Source: Spirochaetota bacterium
GTDB taxonomy: Bacteria; Spirochaetota; UBA4802; UBA5550
Assembly (NCBI GenBank): GCA_016928865.1
Contig: JAFGJX010000062.1
Span: forward strand, 1-64,000
Direction: 5' to 3'
DNA length: 64,000 nucleotides
Numbering within the stretch: the first letter of the stretch is position 1; each line of letters opens with the position of its first letter. Under the pieces are notes generated by a model. That model saw only the letters and a list, made by a program, of their open reading frames with translations. It was not told the DNA's origin and did no database searches. The position numbers and the translations under genes were made by a program. This document shows, piece after piece, positions 6,976 through 15,954 of the stretch.

Positions 6976-9873
6976 ATGAAAGCAGTAGCAATTTCGCTGT
7001 CCGTTATTGTATTCGGGCTGGCGCTGTATGGAAATCAATGGCATGATGAGGCCGATCGCTACTGGAATGAAGCGCAAAAATTGAAGAGGAAGCATGAGTA
7101 CAAGCAGGCGATCGAGTATCTGAAGCGAGCCGTGACGGCTGAAAGAAAAAATGAGGATCCCAGGGTTGATGAGCTCATTGCGCAACTTGACGAGATAGCA
7201 CATCTGTATCAGGTGATCGGGAAAATAGATACAGCACTCCACTATTATAAATTATCACTCGCAGTGTCACGAAAGTATGAAAGAGAGGAGAATGAAGCAG
7301 CTGCGTTGAACAGTATCGGCGAGACGTATTTCAGTCTTGGGAGGTATGAAGAGGCGCTGGAATCGCATGTAAAGGCACTTGCCGTTGCTGAAAAGAATGG
7401 CTTTAAAGACCGCGTTATGCTGTCTCTCGCAAATATCGCCACGGCATACAGGGCTCATAAGAATTTTAACATGGCGCTAGATTATTATAAAAGAGCAGAA
7501 AAAAAGGCGTTAGAAATTGGCAGTGCGATAAACAGGGCAGCAATAATAAGCAATATCGGTACACTCTATTTTTATAATAATGATATTGAACAGGCAATTG
7601 AACACTACTCACGCGCTCTTTCCATTGATTTAGAATTCAAAAACAACGAATCGCTGTCGGTAGATCTGAGTAACATGGGAATTGTGTACTCGGCTCAGGG
7701 GAGATACGGCGAAGCGCTGAATAATTTTGAGCAGGCGCTTAAAATTGATGAAAGCAGCAGGAATATGGTCCGCGTGGCTGGGCACCTGAACAGGATTGGC
7801 GACGTATATTTCAATCTCGGTTACAATGATCGTGCTATCGAGTTTTACCACAGGTCACTTGAAATCAATAGCGGGTTGAATAACGAGGTCAATGCCGCTT
7901 TATTGCATGAAGGACTGGGCCGGGTGTATGATTCCATGGGACGGTATGATGACGCGGTGGAACAATATATGAAAGCATTATCCCTCAACAAGCATATGGA
8001 ACTCAATGATAATGTTCTGAACCGGCTCGGCGATATTGGAATGGTGTATGAGTCAAGGGACAGGTATGATGAAGCCGTTGATTACCTGACCAGAGCCATC
8101 AAAATTGACACGAAGGCTGACAGGCGGTCGAAAATCGCGTATAATCTGACTAATATTGGGAAGGTGATGATATCGGCGAAGAGATATGACCTGGCGATTG
8201 ATTATCTCAGGCAGGCGTCTGATATACATCGCGAAACCGGGCAGTATATTTTCGAGGCTGAAGATCTGAAAAATTCAGGTATAGCTTTCTATTATAAAAA
8301 AGAGTATACCAGGGCCGTTGAATATCTCCTTAAGGCTTATGCATCGCTTGATGGTGTAAAAGTGCAGACGGAACGGCTTTTTCATGAAGCCGTGAACGAT
8401 ATCTACCGGTGGCTTGTTGCAGCATATGTAACTACCGGTAACATTGAAGCCGCATATGAAACAAAAGAAAGGTTCAATTTAGAGAAATCATATTATGCAA
8501 GGAACACTGATGAACACTATAAAGGCATATCTGTACCTGGAGGGGGGAAGCTGAAGAAGGATGTTCCAAAGAATGTTGCAGTGGTCATATTTGCAAATAT
8601 GGAATGGGACGATCCACGTGTTATAGTTATATCTTCAGATGCGTCGGCTGGCTATATTCTGGACAAGGCAGCTCTGGTTAAAGCCGTTTATAATGAGCGC
8701 GGCAGTGAAATTGAAAGGTTTATGAGTCAAAAAAAAGGAGACATTATTTTTAATACGCGTCCCGGTTCACGCCGTGATCATTATTACGCCGAATTTGAAA
8801 AGATCATGAATTATTATAGGTTTCTTCTCGGGAAAAAATATATAAGCAAAGATGAGTATGAAACATTGAATTTTCTCGGAAAACAGCTCTATGAATTTTT
8901 ATTCAGGGACGTTGAAAGAGATATGGCGCAAAAATCTGCAATAATAATTCAGCCAGAAGGAGCGCTGACGACAGTGCCCGTTGAATCATTTGTTATGAGA
9001 GATGGCAGGTTCATGGTTGAAAAGTATGATATTCAATATGCCATATCCCAGACATTGAAAGACCGTGTGGACAAAAGAAATAATACCGCCGGTAGAAGAT
9101 CAATTGCCTTGATGAAAGAAATAATACCGCCTCATCCACCGGCAGGAAAGAAGATTGAGTCAGCGCGGCATTTTGACCATATACTCGCGGTTGCTGAAAA
9201 AAAATTACGTGCCGAAGAAGACATCCGTGAGGTTTACGGCTATTTTGGCACTGATAATTTCTGTACCGCAAGTTCCGGAGTATCTGAAATGAAAGTTTTA
9301 GGTGCTTTTGAAAAAAATTCAGACATATATACCGGCGAAGGGGTATCGGAAGCTGCCATCAAGAGATTGTCTGGATCAGGATTGCTCGCGCAATATCGAA
9401 TTATTCATTTTTCCGGGTGCGGCATCATAATTCCAGAGGCGCCACTGCTGTCAGCGCTCGTAGTGTCATCAGGGACAACAGATCGCAGGGACAATGGGCT
9501 ACTGGATACCAGGGAACTGGGAGCTCTGAAAATCGATGCAGACCTCGTGCATATCGATGAATTAAAAATGAACCCAGCCGGTTTCAGCAGAGGTGAAGGA
9601 ATATGGAATCTTTGCGGCCCGTTGATTGATTCCGGCGCACGGGGAATCTCTGTAGCGCTCTGGGATGTTGATAACAAGGCCAGGTTGTTCTTTATTTCAC
9701 GGGTGTATGAACTTATATTGCAAAAGAATATGCCCGCAGGGAAGGCCATATCGGAAGTAAAACGAGGGTTTATAAGGGGTTCATTTAATACCGGAGACGG
9801 GACCGCCACGGAGGGACCAGAAGATTATTCGAATCCGTATTTCTGGGGTTCCTGTATTTATTATGGAAAGTAG
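6976..9873 (+). CDS. Exported TPR-CHAT protein with degenerate protease site
   Basis: After an N-terminal hydrophobic signal or anchor (MKAVAISLSVIVFGLALYG), about eleven tetratricopeptide repeats span roughly residues 20-500, several with the typical Y..A...Y..AL spacing. The C-terminal ~400 residues are a CHAT domain of caspase-like fold. The two catalytic positions are lost: the usual HFATHG motif is HFSGCG (Cys815 replaces His), and the usual LSACET motif is HIDELKMN (Leu863 replaces Cys). The rest of the fold is kept, including GARGISVALWDVDN and PYFWGSCIYYG. It is therefore likely a scaffold or sensor rather than a peptidase. I start at ATG 6976, at the signal peptide; GTG 6961 is in frame. 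It stands alone, with no gasdermin or CRISPR gene nearby. Confidence 0.88.
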   Translation: MKAVAISLSVIVFGLALYGNQWHDEADRYWNEAQKLKRKHEYKQAIEYLKRAVTAERKNEDPRVDELIAQLDEIAHLYQVIGKIDTALHYYKLSLAVSRKYEREENEAAALNSIGETYFSLGRYEEALESHVKALAVAEKNGFKDRVMLSLANIATAYRAHKNFNMALDYYKRAEKKALEIGSAINRAAIISNIGTLYFYNNDIEQAIEHYSRALSIDLEFKNNESLSVDLSNMGIVYSAQGRYGEALNNFEQALKIDESSRNMVRVAGHLNRIGDVYFNLGYNDRAIEFYHRSLEINSGLNNEVNAALLHEGLGRVYDSMGRYDDAVEQYMKALSLNKHMELNDNVLNRLGDIGMVYESRDRYDEAVDYLTRAIKIDTKADRRSKIAYNLTNIGKVMISAKRYDLAIDYLRQASDIHRETGQYIFEAEDLKNSGIAFYYKKEYTRAVEYLLKAYASLDGVKVQTERLFHEAVNDIYRWLVAAYVTTGNIEAAYETKERFNLEKSYYARNTDEHYKGISVPGGGKLKKDVPKNVAVVIFANMEWDDPRVIVISSDASAGYILDKAALVKAVYNERGSEIERFMSQKKGDIIFNTRPGSRRDHYYAEFEKIMNYYRFLLGKKYISKDEYETLNFLGKQLYEFLFRDVERDMAQKSAIIIQPEGALTTVPVESFVMRDGRFMVEKYDIQYAISQTLKDRVDKRNNTAGRRSIALMKEIIPPHPPAGKKIESARHFDHILAVAEKKLRAEEDIREVYGYFGTDNFCTASSGVSEMKVLGAFEKNSDIYTGEGVSEAAIKRLSGSGLLAQYRIIHFSGCGIIIPEAPLLSALVVSSGTTDRRDNGLLDTRELGALKIDADLVHIDELKMNPAGFSRGEGIWNLCGPLIDSGARGISVALWDVDNKARLFFISRVYELILQKNMPAGKAISEVKRGFIRGSFNTGDGTATEGPEDYSNPYFWGSCIYYGK

Positions 9874-9895
9874 GATTTCTTAAGCCTATCAATAA

Positions 9896-12124
9896 TTACA
9901 CAGGACGGATTATATCAGGCGTTATTGCAGACACGTCCCTGCAACCTGTCAGTATCATGGCTTTTTGCATGTCCTTTTTTAGATTGTTGAGATAGTACGA
10001 TACGCCGTTAGCACCCATGCCGACGGCCGATATGGCCAGCGGTCTTCCTATCAGGACAGCTTTTGCGCCAAGTGCAAGGGCCTTCAGAATGTCAACCCCT
10101 TCCCGGAATCCTCCATCAATCAAGACAACGATGCTCTTATTGACAGCATGAACAATGTCCGAAAGGACATCCATCGAACCCATCATTTCATCGAGCACCC
10201 TGCCGCCGTGATTGGAAACGATGATGCCGTACGCACCGGCTTTTACCGCTGCTTCTGCGTCCCTGACGTTCATTATGCCTTTAAGAAAAAATGGGAGCTT
10301 GGTCGAAGCGATGAGGTCCTTCAATTCATTGAAGCTTTTCGGGCCCACCGACTGGTTTTTCATCGCCATGGTTTTAAATACTACGGCATCGATGTCCATG
10401 CCGACGGCGATCGCAGATGCCTTTTCCGCTGCCTTTATTCGCTTGATGATCTCTGCAGTATCGCTCCGCGGTTTGAAAATCGGGATGGCTTTCCCGCCGA
10501 ATTCGGATAACGCCTGGAGGCCTATCTTGTATTTGTCCGGTGTCGCTCCGTCACCGACAAAGGAGATGGTCCCCGCCTTAAGGCATCCGTCGATCACGGC
10601 GCGATTATAATCGAGCTCGTCGATCGCGCCGCCCATGTTCGTGACGGTTCCTGTTATGGGGGCCGCCATGACCGGCAGGGAAAGGGTCATGTCCATGAAG
10701 GGCGCGGAGGTATCGGGCTGAGTGACGTCATGGATAAGCCTCGTGTTAATTTTATATTTTTTTAAAGATGCAATATTTCGACGGAATGACTCGCCAGTCC
10801 CCGTGCCGCCCATGCCGGGAACACCGGTGGGACAATCCCTGCCGTCGCAGGTTTTGCAAACGTAGCATATCTTTTTTAATTTAAACTTTGCAGCGAGATG
10901 TATGGTTTCCATGGATATATCGGATTCCTCTATCATCTCGAAGTTCAATACCCTTGCACATTGATTGACCGAGGCAATTGCCTCATCAAGGGTTTTTCCC
11001 ACGGCGATAATGTGTCCTGCCTTATCCACGTTAGATCGTGGATGCGTGACCTTGTCGCCGGGCGTGACGTTAAGAAAAATTTCCTCTATCCCCGGGACTT
11101 TAAGCGCTTCTTCAAGCCCGGTAATTTTTTTGACGATGCCAGGTTTTGTAATTATGGCCCGTTCGATTGCGGTCTGGTTGAAGACTGGCTCAAGATTGCC
11201 GGGTTCCTGTCCAAGCGCAACCTCGATCGCGGCTTTGATGAGGTCGACGCCGCTGGAAAGAGGGTAGGTGTAAGCTGACATGAATCCACCGGATAGACGC
11301 GCGGCAAGCTCGCCGATCATCGGTCCGTCTTTTGTTATTTTTATGTCGCCCTTGGCAGCGCCAATATCGATTCCGAGCGCGCGTATTCCCATCGTCATTA
11401 TTTCACAGGCGGCATTCAGAATATTTGCAGGAAGAGAAGAAGGCATATTATGGCCGGTTTCGATGAAGTAAGGAGGATATTCAATGATACGGTCGGCAAT
11501 TCCTGTAAAGGTTATTTCATTATTGTAAACGATTGCGTCAATAGATAGCTCGGGACCCTCCATGAATTCTTCCATTATGAGCTCGCCGCTCGGGGAGGCA
11601 TTTTTAGAAAATTTAAAACCGTCAGCTACCTGATTAAGGTTATCAAGACGCATGACGCCACGTGCTCCCATATTATCCGATGGCTTGATCACGACGGGGA
11701 ATTTAAGGATTTTGCCGGCCTTCTTGGCGTCAGAGAGAGACCAAACTGGAAGGAAATTGGGCGATGGCACCCCGTGTTCTTTGAAGCGCATCCGCATTTT
11801 GATTTTGTTTGTTGCTGCTTCAGCATCATCAAATTTTATTCCGGGCAGGTTGAGGGCATTGGCAACGGCCGCGACCGCCATCGAAGCATCGGTCCCTGCA
11901 GTGATGACTGCGTGAATGGGGGTTATCTCGTTCTGAGCCTTTGCGACCCGGACGGATCCCTCGATGTCGCGCGTGCTCATTACGATGGATATGTCGGCTT
12001 CCTTCATCCCCTGCGCGTTTGGGTTGTAATCGGTCACGATAACTTCGTGGCCCATTTTTTTTGCGGTGAGTATCACCGGCATCTGCAATAAGCCGCCGCC
12101 AATTACCATTATCGTTTTTTTCAC
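9896..12124 (-). CDS. ATP-grasp / FMN-dependent alpha-hydroxy-acid oxidase fusion
   Basis: This 742-residue protein joins two enzymes. Residues 1 to ~400 are a CarB/PurK-like ATP-grasp ligase: a pre-ATP-grasp Rossmann unit (IGGGLLQMPVILTAKKMGH), the ATP-binding FPVVIKPSDNMGARGV and the Mg-binding GELAARLSGG. A four-cysteine motif follows (Cys420, 423, 426 and 431, CX2CX2CX4C). Residues ~435-742 are an FMN-dependent alpha-hydroxy-acid dehydrogenase/oxidase barrel with catalytic His639 in SNHGGRVLD and phosphate-binding DGGFREG and GAKAVLIGRP. The cysteine motif resembles that in stand-alone clostridial homologues of the oxidase half, as I remember them. GTG 12124 has GAGGAG six bases upstream. 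The substrate is unknown. It is divergent from the glpX-like operon. Confidence 0.9.
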   Translation of the reverse strand: MKKTIMVIGGGLLQMPVILTAKKMGHEVIVTDYNPNAQGMKEADISIVMSTRDIEGSVRVAKAQNEITPIHAVITAGTDASMAVAAVANALNLPGIKFDDAEAATNKIKMRMRFKEHGVPSPNFLPVWSLSDAKKAGKILKFPVVIKPSDNMGARGVMRLDNLNQVADGFKFSKNASPSGELIMEEFMEGPELSIDAIVYNNEITFTGIADRIIEYPPYFIETGHNMPSSLPANILNAACEIMTMGIRALGIDIGAAKGDIKITKDGPMIGELAARLSGGFMSAYTYPLSSGVDLIKAAIEVALGQEPGNLEPVFNQTAIERAIITKPGIVKKITGLEEALKVPGIEEIFLNVTPGDKVTHPRSNVDKAGHIIAVGKTLDEAIASVNQCARVLNFEMIEESDISMETIHLAAKFKLKKICYVCKTCDGRDCPTGVPGMGGTGTGESFRRNIASLKKYKINTRLIHDVTQPDTSAPFMDMTLSLPVMAAPITGTVTNMGGAIDELDYNRAVIDGCLKAGTISFVGDGATPDKYKIGLQALSEFGGKAIPIFKPRSDTAEIIKRIKAAEKASAIAVGMDIDAVVFKTMAMKNQSVGPKSFNELKDLIASTKLPFFLKGIMNVRDAEAAVKAGAYGIIVSNHGGRVLDEMMGSMDVLSDIVHAVNKSIVVLIDGGFREGVDILKALALGAKAVLIGRPLAISAVGMGANGVSYYLNNLKKDMQKAMILTGCRDVSAITPDIIRPV

Positions 12125-12324
12125 GTCTGGCTCCTCGTTTGCTCGAAATGGCGCGCCGTTCTATAATATGGGAATTGAATGAGGGACGGCGCGATGACAA
12201 CGCATCCATTGCGGAAACAGGGACCGGGACCCGCAAGGGCTGTTATGTCGCATTATACACCAGCATGATTTATCCAGTCAATAATTTAATTAGTGAATGG
12301 TCTCAAATCATGCGGGCAGGGTAG

Positions 12325-12352
12325 TTGAGGCTATAGATGTTCGCGTTAAAAT
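12325..12352 (+). promoter_or_regulatory. Possible promoter of the glpX-like operon
   Basis: TTGAGG at 12325-12330 and TAAAAT at 12347-12352 are 16 bases apart, a fair sigma-70-type match about 100 bases before the glpX-like start. The rest of the 327-base gap between the divergent genes (12125-12451) shows nothing I can name. Confidence 0.35.
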
Positions 12353-12451
12353 TGACACTCTGAAAAAGTCTTGAAAAAAATATCTGATTGCATAGTGTGA
12401 CAATGAGGCTGATGATATCATGCCAGTTGGCAATTCTGCCCGGGAGGAATC

Positions 12452-13402
12452 ATGGATCGATATCTGACCATTGAAGCGGTCCGTCTTACTGAAGCGGCCG
12501 CTCTCTATGCAAGCAGGCATATGGGAAAGGGCGACGAGGAAATAACGTATCATTCGGCCGCGGACGCCATGCACAAGGCCCTATCTTCAATGGACATTGA
12601 AGGTGAGATCGTGATTGGTGCTGATAGCTCGGAAACTGCTCTGTATGAAGGCGTCATGGTGGGGAGCGGGACCGGCAGGGCGGTTGACCTTGCTGTAAAG
12701 CCCCTGGACGGCAAGATGACCTGCGCCCGCGGCGGGCACAACGCAGTTTCGGCAGCGGCGGTTGGCCCCAAAGGGGCGTTCTTTAAAACGCCGTCCCTGT
12801 ATATGGAGAAGATAGCGGTCGGTAAAGACGCGAAAAATATTGTTGATATCAACCAGACTCCGGCCATCAATATAAAGCGCGTAGCGCGCGCGAAAGGGAA
12901 GTATATCGAGGATCTGACCGTGTGCGTTCTTGACAGAAAGCGAAATGAAAAGCTGGTCGAGGATGTCAGAAAGACCGGGGCCAAGATCAGATTCATACGC
13001 GATGGGGACATAACAGGTGCGGTCTCCACCGCGTTCCCGGAGAGCTCGATAGATATTCTCATGGGGATCGGCGGAGCCAAGGAGGCGATTATTGCTGCTG
13101 CCGCGTTGAAATGCATGGACGCGGACATGCAGGCGCGGTTTGTTGATGTCGGCGGGAAAGAAAGGGACATAATACGCGAGCTCGGCATCAATGACCCCGA
13201 GATGATATTCACAACTGCGGATATGGTCATGGGTGACGATGTGATCGTTTCATTGACCGGAGTGACTGATGGGGTCCTCCTGCCCGGTGTCCAGTATGTT
13301 CCAGGCGGTGCGAAGACGAGTTCAATCCTGTTCCGTCAGAAGACACATACGCTCAGATATATCACCGCAATCCATCAATTCGACTTCAAGCCTATCTTCT
13401 AA
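12452..13402 (+). CDS. GlpX-like class II fructose-1,6-bisphosphatase homologue, altered active site
   Basis: The 316-residue protein aligns with E. coli GlpX along its length: IEAVRLTEAAAL, GKGD (Asp28), IVIG, GTGRAVDLAV, GIGGAKEAII, and the late DVIVSLTGVTDGVLLPGV. Several conserved active-site positions differ, however. The IGEGE metal site reads IGADS (56-59), and the DPIEGT loop reads KPLDGK, placing Lys83, Asp86 and Lys88 where Asp85, Glu88 and Thr90 of E. coli stand. Classical phosphatase activity is therefore doubtful; the protein may act on another phosphoester or have lost activity. GGGAGG precedes ATG 12452. The next gene starts five bases after its stop, so they are very probably cotranscribed. 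Confidence 0.85.
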   Translation: MDRYLTIEAVRLTEAAALYASRHMGKGDEEITYHSAADAMHKALSSMDIEGEIVIGADSSETALYEGVMVGSGTGRAVDLAVKPLDGKMTCARGGHNAVSAAAVGPKGAFFKTPSLYMEKIAVGKDAKNIVDINQTPAINIKRVARAKGKYIEDLTVCVLDRKRNEKLVEDVRKTGAKIRFIRDGDITGAVSTAFPESSIDILMGIGGAKEAIIAAAALKCMDADMQARFVDVGGKERDIIRELGINDPEMIFTTADMVMGDDVIVSLTGVTDGVLLPGVQYVPGGAKTSSILFRQKTHTLRYITAIHQFDFKPIF

Positions 13403-13407
13403 TCAGG

Positions 13408-14352
13408 ATGGCTGCAGACCAGCACACGATAATGAAAGACCTAGAAGAATTGTTGAATACAATCTACACCGATATTCGCAAGCAGAATTGCGAACGTGGT
13501 CCCGGAGCGATACCGCAATCCGACAGATTTTATGACTACCTGACGAAAACCTATGGCGTTATTCCCTATGGCATTCCCAAGCTGATCAAGATCCTGGTGG
13601 ACACACATAAGATTTTTTCATTCAATACGGTGGAAGCAAACAGCAGAAAGCAGATACGCAGGGTGGAAGGGCTCGTTGTTGCCGAGGGAAATATCATAAA
13701 AAAACTCCTTGAGATATTTGGTGACGAATTGATGCGTGAATTTTCACATGAGTTTTCGAAAAAGTATTCAATTGAAAAAATCATCAAGGAATTTGTTCCG
13801 AAGATAGACGAGTTCAATAACACGCCGCTGGGAAGGGCCGCCAATATAGTAATAAACCTTATGAGCATTCAATCAGGGCTTGAACGGGCGATTATGCAGT
13901 ACAATCCGAAGTGGCAGGAAAAGCAGCTAAAAATTGAGATAGAAAAATGCGATGGCATTTCTGCGTTTATCGAGCAGGGGGACAAGCAGGCCCGTACAGC
14001 GGATGAGGCTAAATCGATGAGCGTATCGGAGAAAAATCGCAGAATCACCGACATGCCGAAATATGAGGAATTCAAGAGATATATAAGTAAAAATTCGATT
14101 GAAAAGACGCTGGTTGTATACGGCGCGGAATTCTATTCACGGGTCTGTTTCAGGGAATATCAGTTTTCATTGATGCAGAAAATCATCGAAGACGGCAAAA
14201 TAGAGAAAGTTGATGATCTGCGGACGGTGAAAAAAATGCTTCAGAAGACACGCGCGAATTCTGACCAGGACCAGAAGCTTCAGAAATACGCACATGATAT
14301 CAATGATCTCGAGAAAGTTATCAATCAAAAAATCAAGATGGCCGGGGGATAA
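13408..14352 (+). CDS. Conserved-looking hypothetical protein
   Basis: This 314-residue soluble protein is strongly helical and charged (many Lys, Glu and Ile), with no signal peptide, membrane segment or motif that I recognise. Runs such as IEKIIKEFVPKIDEFNN and the C-terminal LQKYAHDINDLEKVINQK look like coiled coil or helical bundle. It lies between the glpX-like gene (five-base gap) and a YhiN-family flavoprotein (stop and start overlap as TAATG), so the three form one operon and are translationally coupled. A role tied to its neighbours is plausible but not shown. Codon use looks normal for the region. Confidence 0.75.
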   Translation: MAADQHTIMKDLEELLNTIYTDIRKQNCERGPGAIPQSDRFYDYLTKTYGVIPYGIPKLIKILVDTHKIFSFNTVEANSRKQIRRVEGLVVAEGNIIKKLLEIFGDELMREFSHEFSKKYSIEKIIKEFVPKIDEFNNTPLGRAANIVINLMSIQSGLERAIMQYNPKWQEKQLKIEIEKCDGISAFIEQGDKQARTADEAKSMSVSEKNRRITDMPKYEEFKRYISKNSIEKTLVVYGAEFYSRVCFREYQFSLMQKIIEDGKIEKVDDLRTVKKMLQKTRANSDQDQKLQKYAHDINDLEKVINQKIKMAGG

Positions 14353-15569
14353 TGAAGCGGGTAGCGGTGATCGGTGGCGGGTCTTCGGGAATCATGGCGG
14401 CCTGTTTCGCATCTGGCGGCGGAAATTCAGTCGTCCTCTTCGAGAAGCAGAAAAAACTTGGGAGGAAAGTGCTCGTCAGCGGTAATGGACGATGCAATAT
14501 TACCAACCGGAACATCGCCGCCGAGAACTATCATGGCGCAAACCCCCGATTCGTGCTCAATGTTTTGTCACGGTTTGGACTCGATGAAACTATTGAATTT
14601 TTCAGGTCAGTGGGTCTTCCTCTTGTTGAAGAGAAAAACGGGAAAATGTTTCCTGCGTCGCTTCAATCAGCTTCAGTCATGAGGATCATGGAATTCGAGC
14701 TCTCTCGTAGAGGGGTAGAGGTGCGGACCCATCGTAAAATAGAAAAAATTCGTCCCGCGAACGGCGGGTTTACCCTGATTACAGCAGGACGGGAAGAGGC
14801 TTGTTTCGACTCAGTGATACTGGCCGCGGGGAGCTGTGCCAACACGCAATCAGGCGGATCACGTGACGGATACGATCTTGCCCGGCAATTGGGTCACACG
14901 ATGCGAGAGCCGTTCCCGGCGATCCTTCCGATTACAATTCCCCTGAAAATTCTGCATCGCCTTCAGGGCGTCAAGTGGGACTGTGCGATCAGGGTAATGA
15001 ATCAAAAAAAGATTACCGGATCGTCGCAAGGGGAGCTTCTTTTTACCGCGTACGGCATCTCGGGACCGGCTGCACTTGATGTGTCACGGGCGGTAAACGA
15101 GGCGATTATCCGCGGTGATAATCCCCGGATAGTCATTGATCTTTTCCCCGGTTATTCGGGAAAGAGTCTTGCTGAGCTGATAGACTCGCTCTGGTCGTTC
15201 GGCTCACGGAGCGCGGCGCTCAGCCTGACCGGTATATTGAAAAATCCCATGCCGGACGTGCTGCTGCGCATGGCAGGCATAGAGCCGTCAACGCCGGTTA
15301 AAGAGCTGGGCAAGAATGCCAGGAACGCCCTTGTGAACATGTTGAAAGGTCTTGTTATCGAACCGGGAAAGCCGCGGGGATTTGACGAGGCGGTGGTGGC
15401 GGCCGGCGGTGTTGTCGTTGATGAGGTAAACCCGGCCACCATGGAGTCGCGACTGGTGAAAAAGTTCTATCTAACCGGCGAGCTCCTCGATATTGACGGG
15501 GACAGCGGCGGGTACAACCTCCAGTTTGCCTGGAGCACCGGCGCGCTGGCCGGCATGGCGCAGCATTGA
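14352..15569 (+). CDS. HI0933/YhiN-family FAD-dependent oxidoreductase
   Basis: At 405 residues this has the family's usual length. It starts with a Rossmann FAD-binding motif (VAVIGGGSSGIMAACFA) followed by the hallmark GRKVLVSGNGRCNITN. Later come ILAAGSCAN, the LLFTAYGISGPAALD insert and a C-terminal AAGGVVVDEVNPATMESR with LYLTGELLDIDGDSGGYN-like FAD contacts. The family (also called BaiN or aminoacetone oxidase-like) is flavin-binding; physiological substrates are poorly known, some members reducing bile-acid intermediates. Its start overlaps the stop of the previous gene by one base. The downstream DUF493 gene is convergent. Confidence 0.92.
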   Translation: MKRVAVIGGGSSGIMAACFASGGGNSVVLFEKQKKLGRKVLVSGNGRCNITNRNIAAENYHGANPRFVLNVLSRFGLDETIEFFRSVGLPLVEEKNGKMFPASLQSASVMRIMEFELSRRGVEVRTHRKIEKIRPANGGFTLITAGREEACFDSVILAAGSCANTQSGGSRDGYDLARQLGHTMREPFPAILPITIPLKILHRLQGVKWDCAIRVMNQKKITGSSQGELLFTAYGISGPAALDVSRAVNEAIIRGDNPRIVIDLFPGYSGKSLAELIDSLWSFGSRSAALSLTGILKNPMPDVLLRMAGIEPSTPVKELGKNARNALVNMLKGLVIEPGKPRGFDEAVVAAGGVVVDEVNPATMESRLVKKFYLTGELLDIDGDSGGYNLQFAWSTGALAGMAQH

Positions 15570-15578
15570 GCATGCGAT

Positions 15579-15830
15579 TCAGAACATCATAATAAAGCCG
15601 TCCACAGATGCAATGCAGGCGCATATCTGTTCCAGGTGGTCTTCCGAATCGAATTCAGCAGTGATAGTATATGATATGAATTTGCTGTTTTTGCTCGGTT
15701 TATGGTCGATACGCGCGTCGATGCCCTGCTCGAGCAACACAAGGGTAATGTTCTCATGCAGATCCTGGCGCATATGGAAAATTGACTTGAAGGTTAATTC
15801 CGCGGGGTAATAGATTTCTTTCTTTTTCAT
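15579..15830 (-). CDS. DUF493 / YbeD-like regulatory protein
   Basis: This 83-residue protein fits the small ACT-like DUF493 (YbeD) family: YPAELTFKSIF at the start, a central KPSKNSKFISYTITAEF strand pair and a C-terminal VDGFIMMF in the place of VRMVL. YbeD has an alpha-beta sandwich fold resembling amino-acid-binding regulatory domains; its role is unclear. The frame is open upstream to 15947, but the homologous region begins at ATG 15830, and the extra N-terminus has no family match. It is divergent from the MgtC-like gene and ends ten bases from the convergent flavoprotein gene. Confidence 0.78.
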   Translation of the reverse strand: MKKKEIYYPAELTFKSIFHMRQDLHENITLVLLEQGIDARIDHKPSKNSKFISYTITAEFDSEDHLEQICACIASVDGFIMMF

Positions 15831-15954
15831 GATTTCATCGAAATCGAACCCCCTATTTCTTGTCAAGTCTATATGAGAATAGTAACAGGGTTGTGTGCCG
15901 GAAACAATGTGCAGATTAGACCGCTTCACATATAGCCCGGGAGGCAATGATTAG

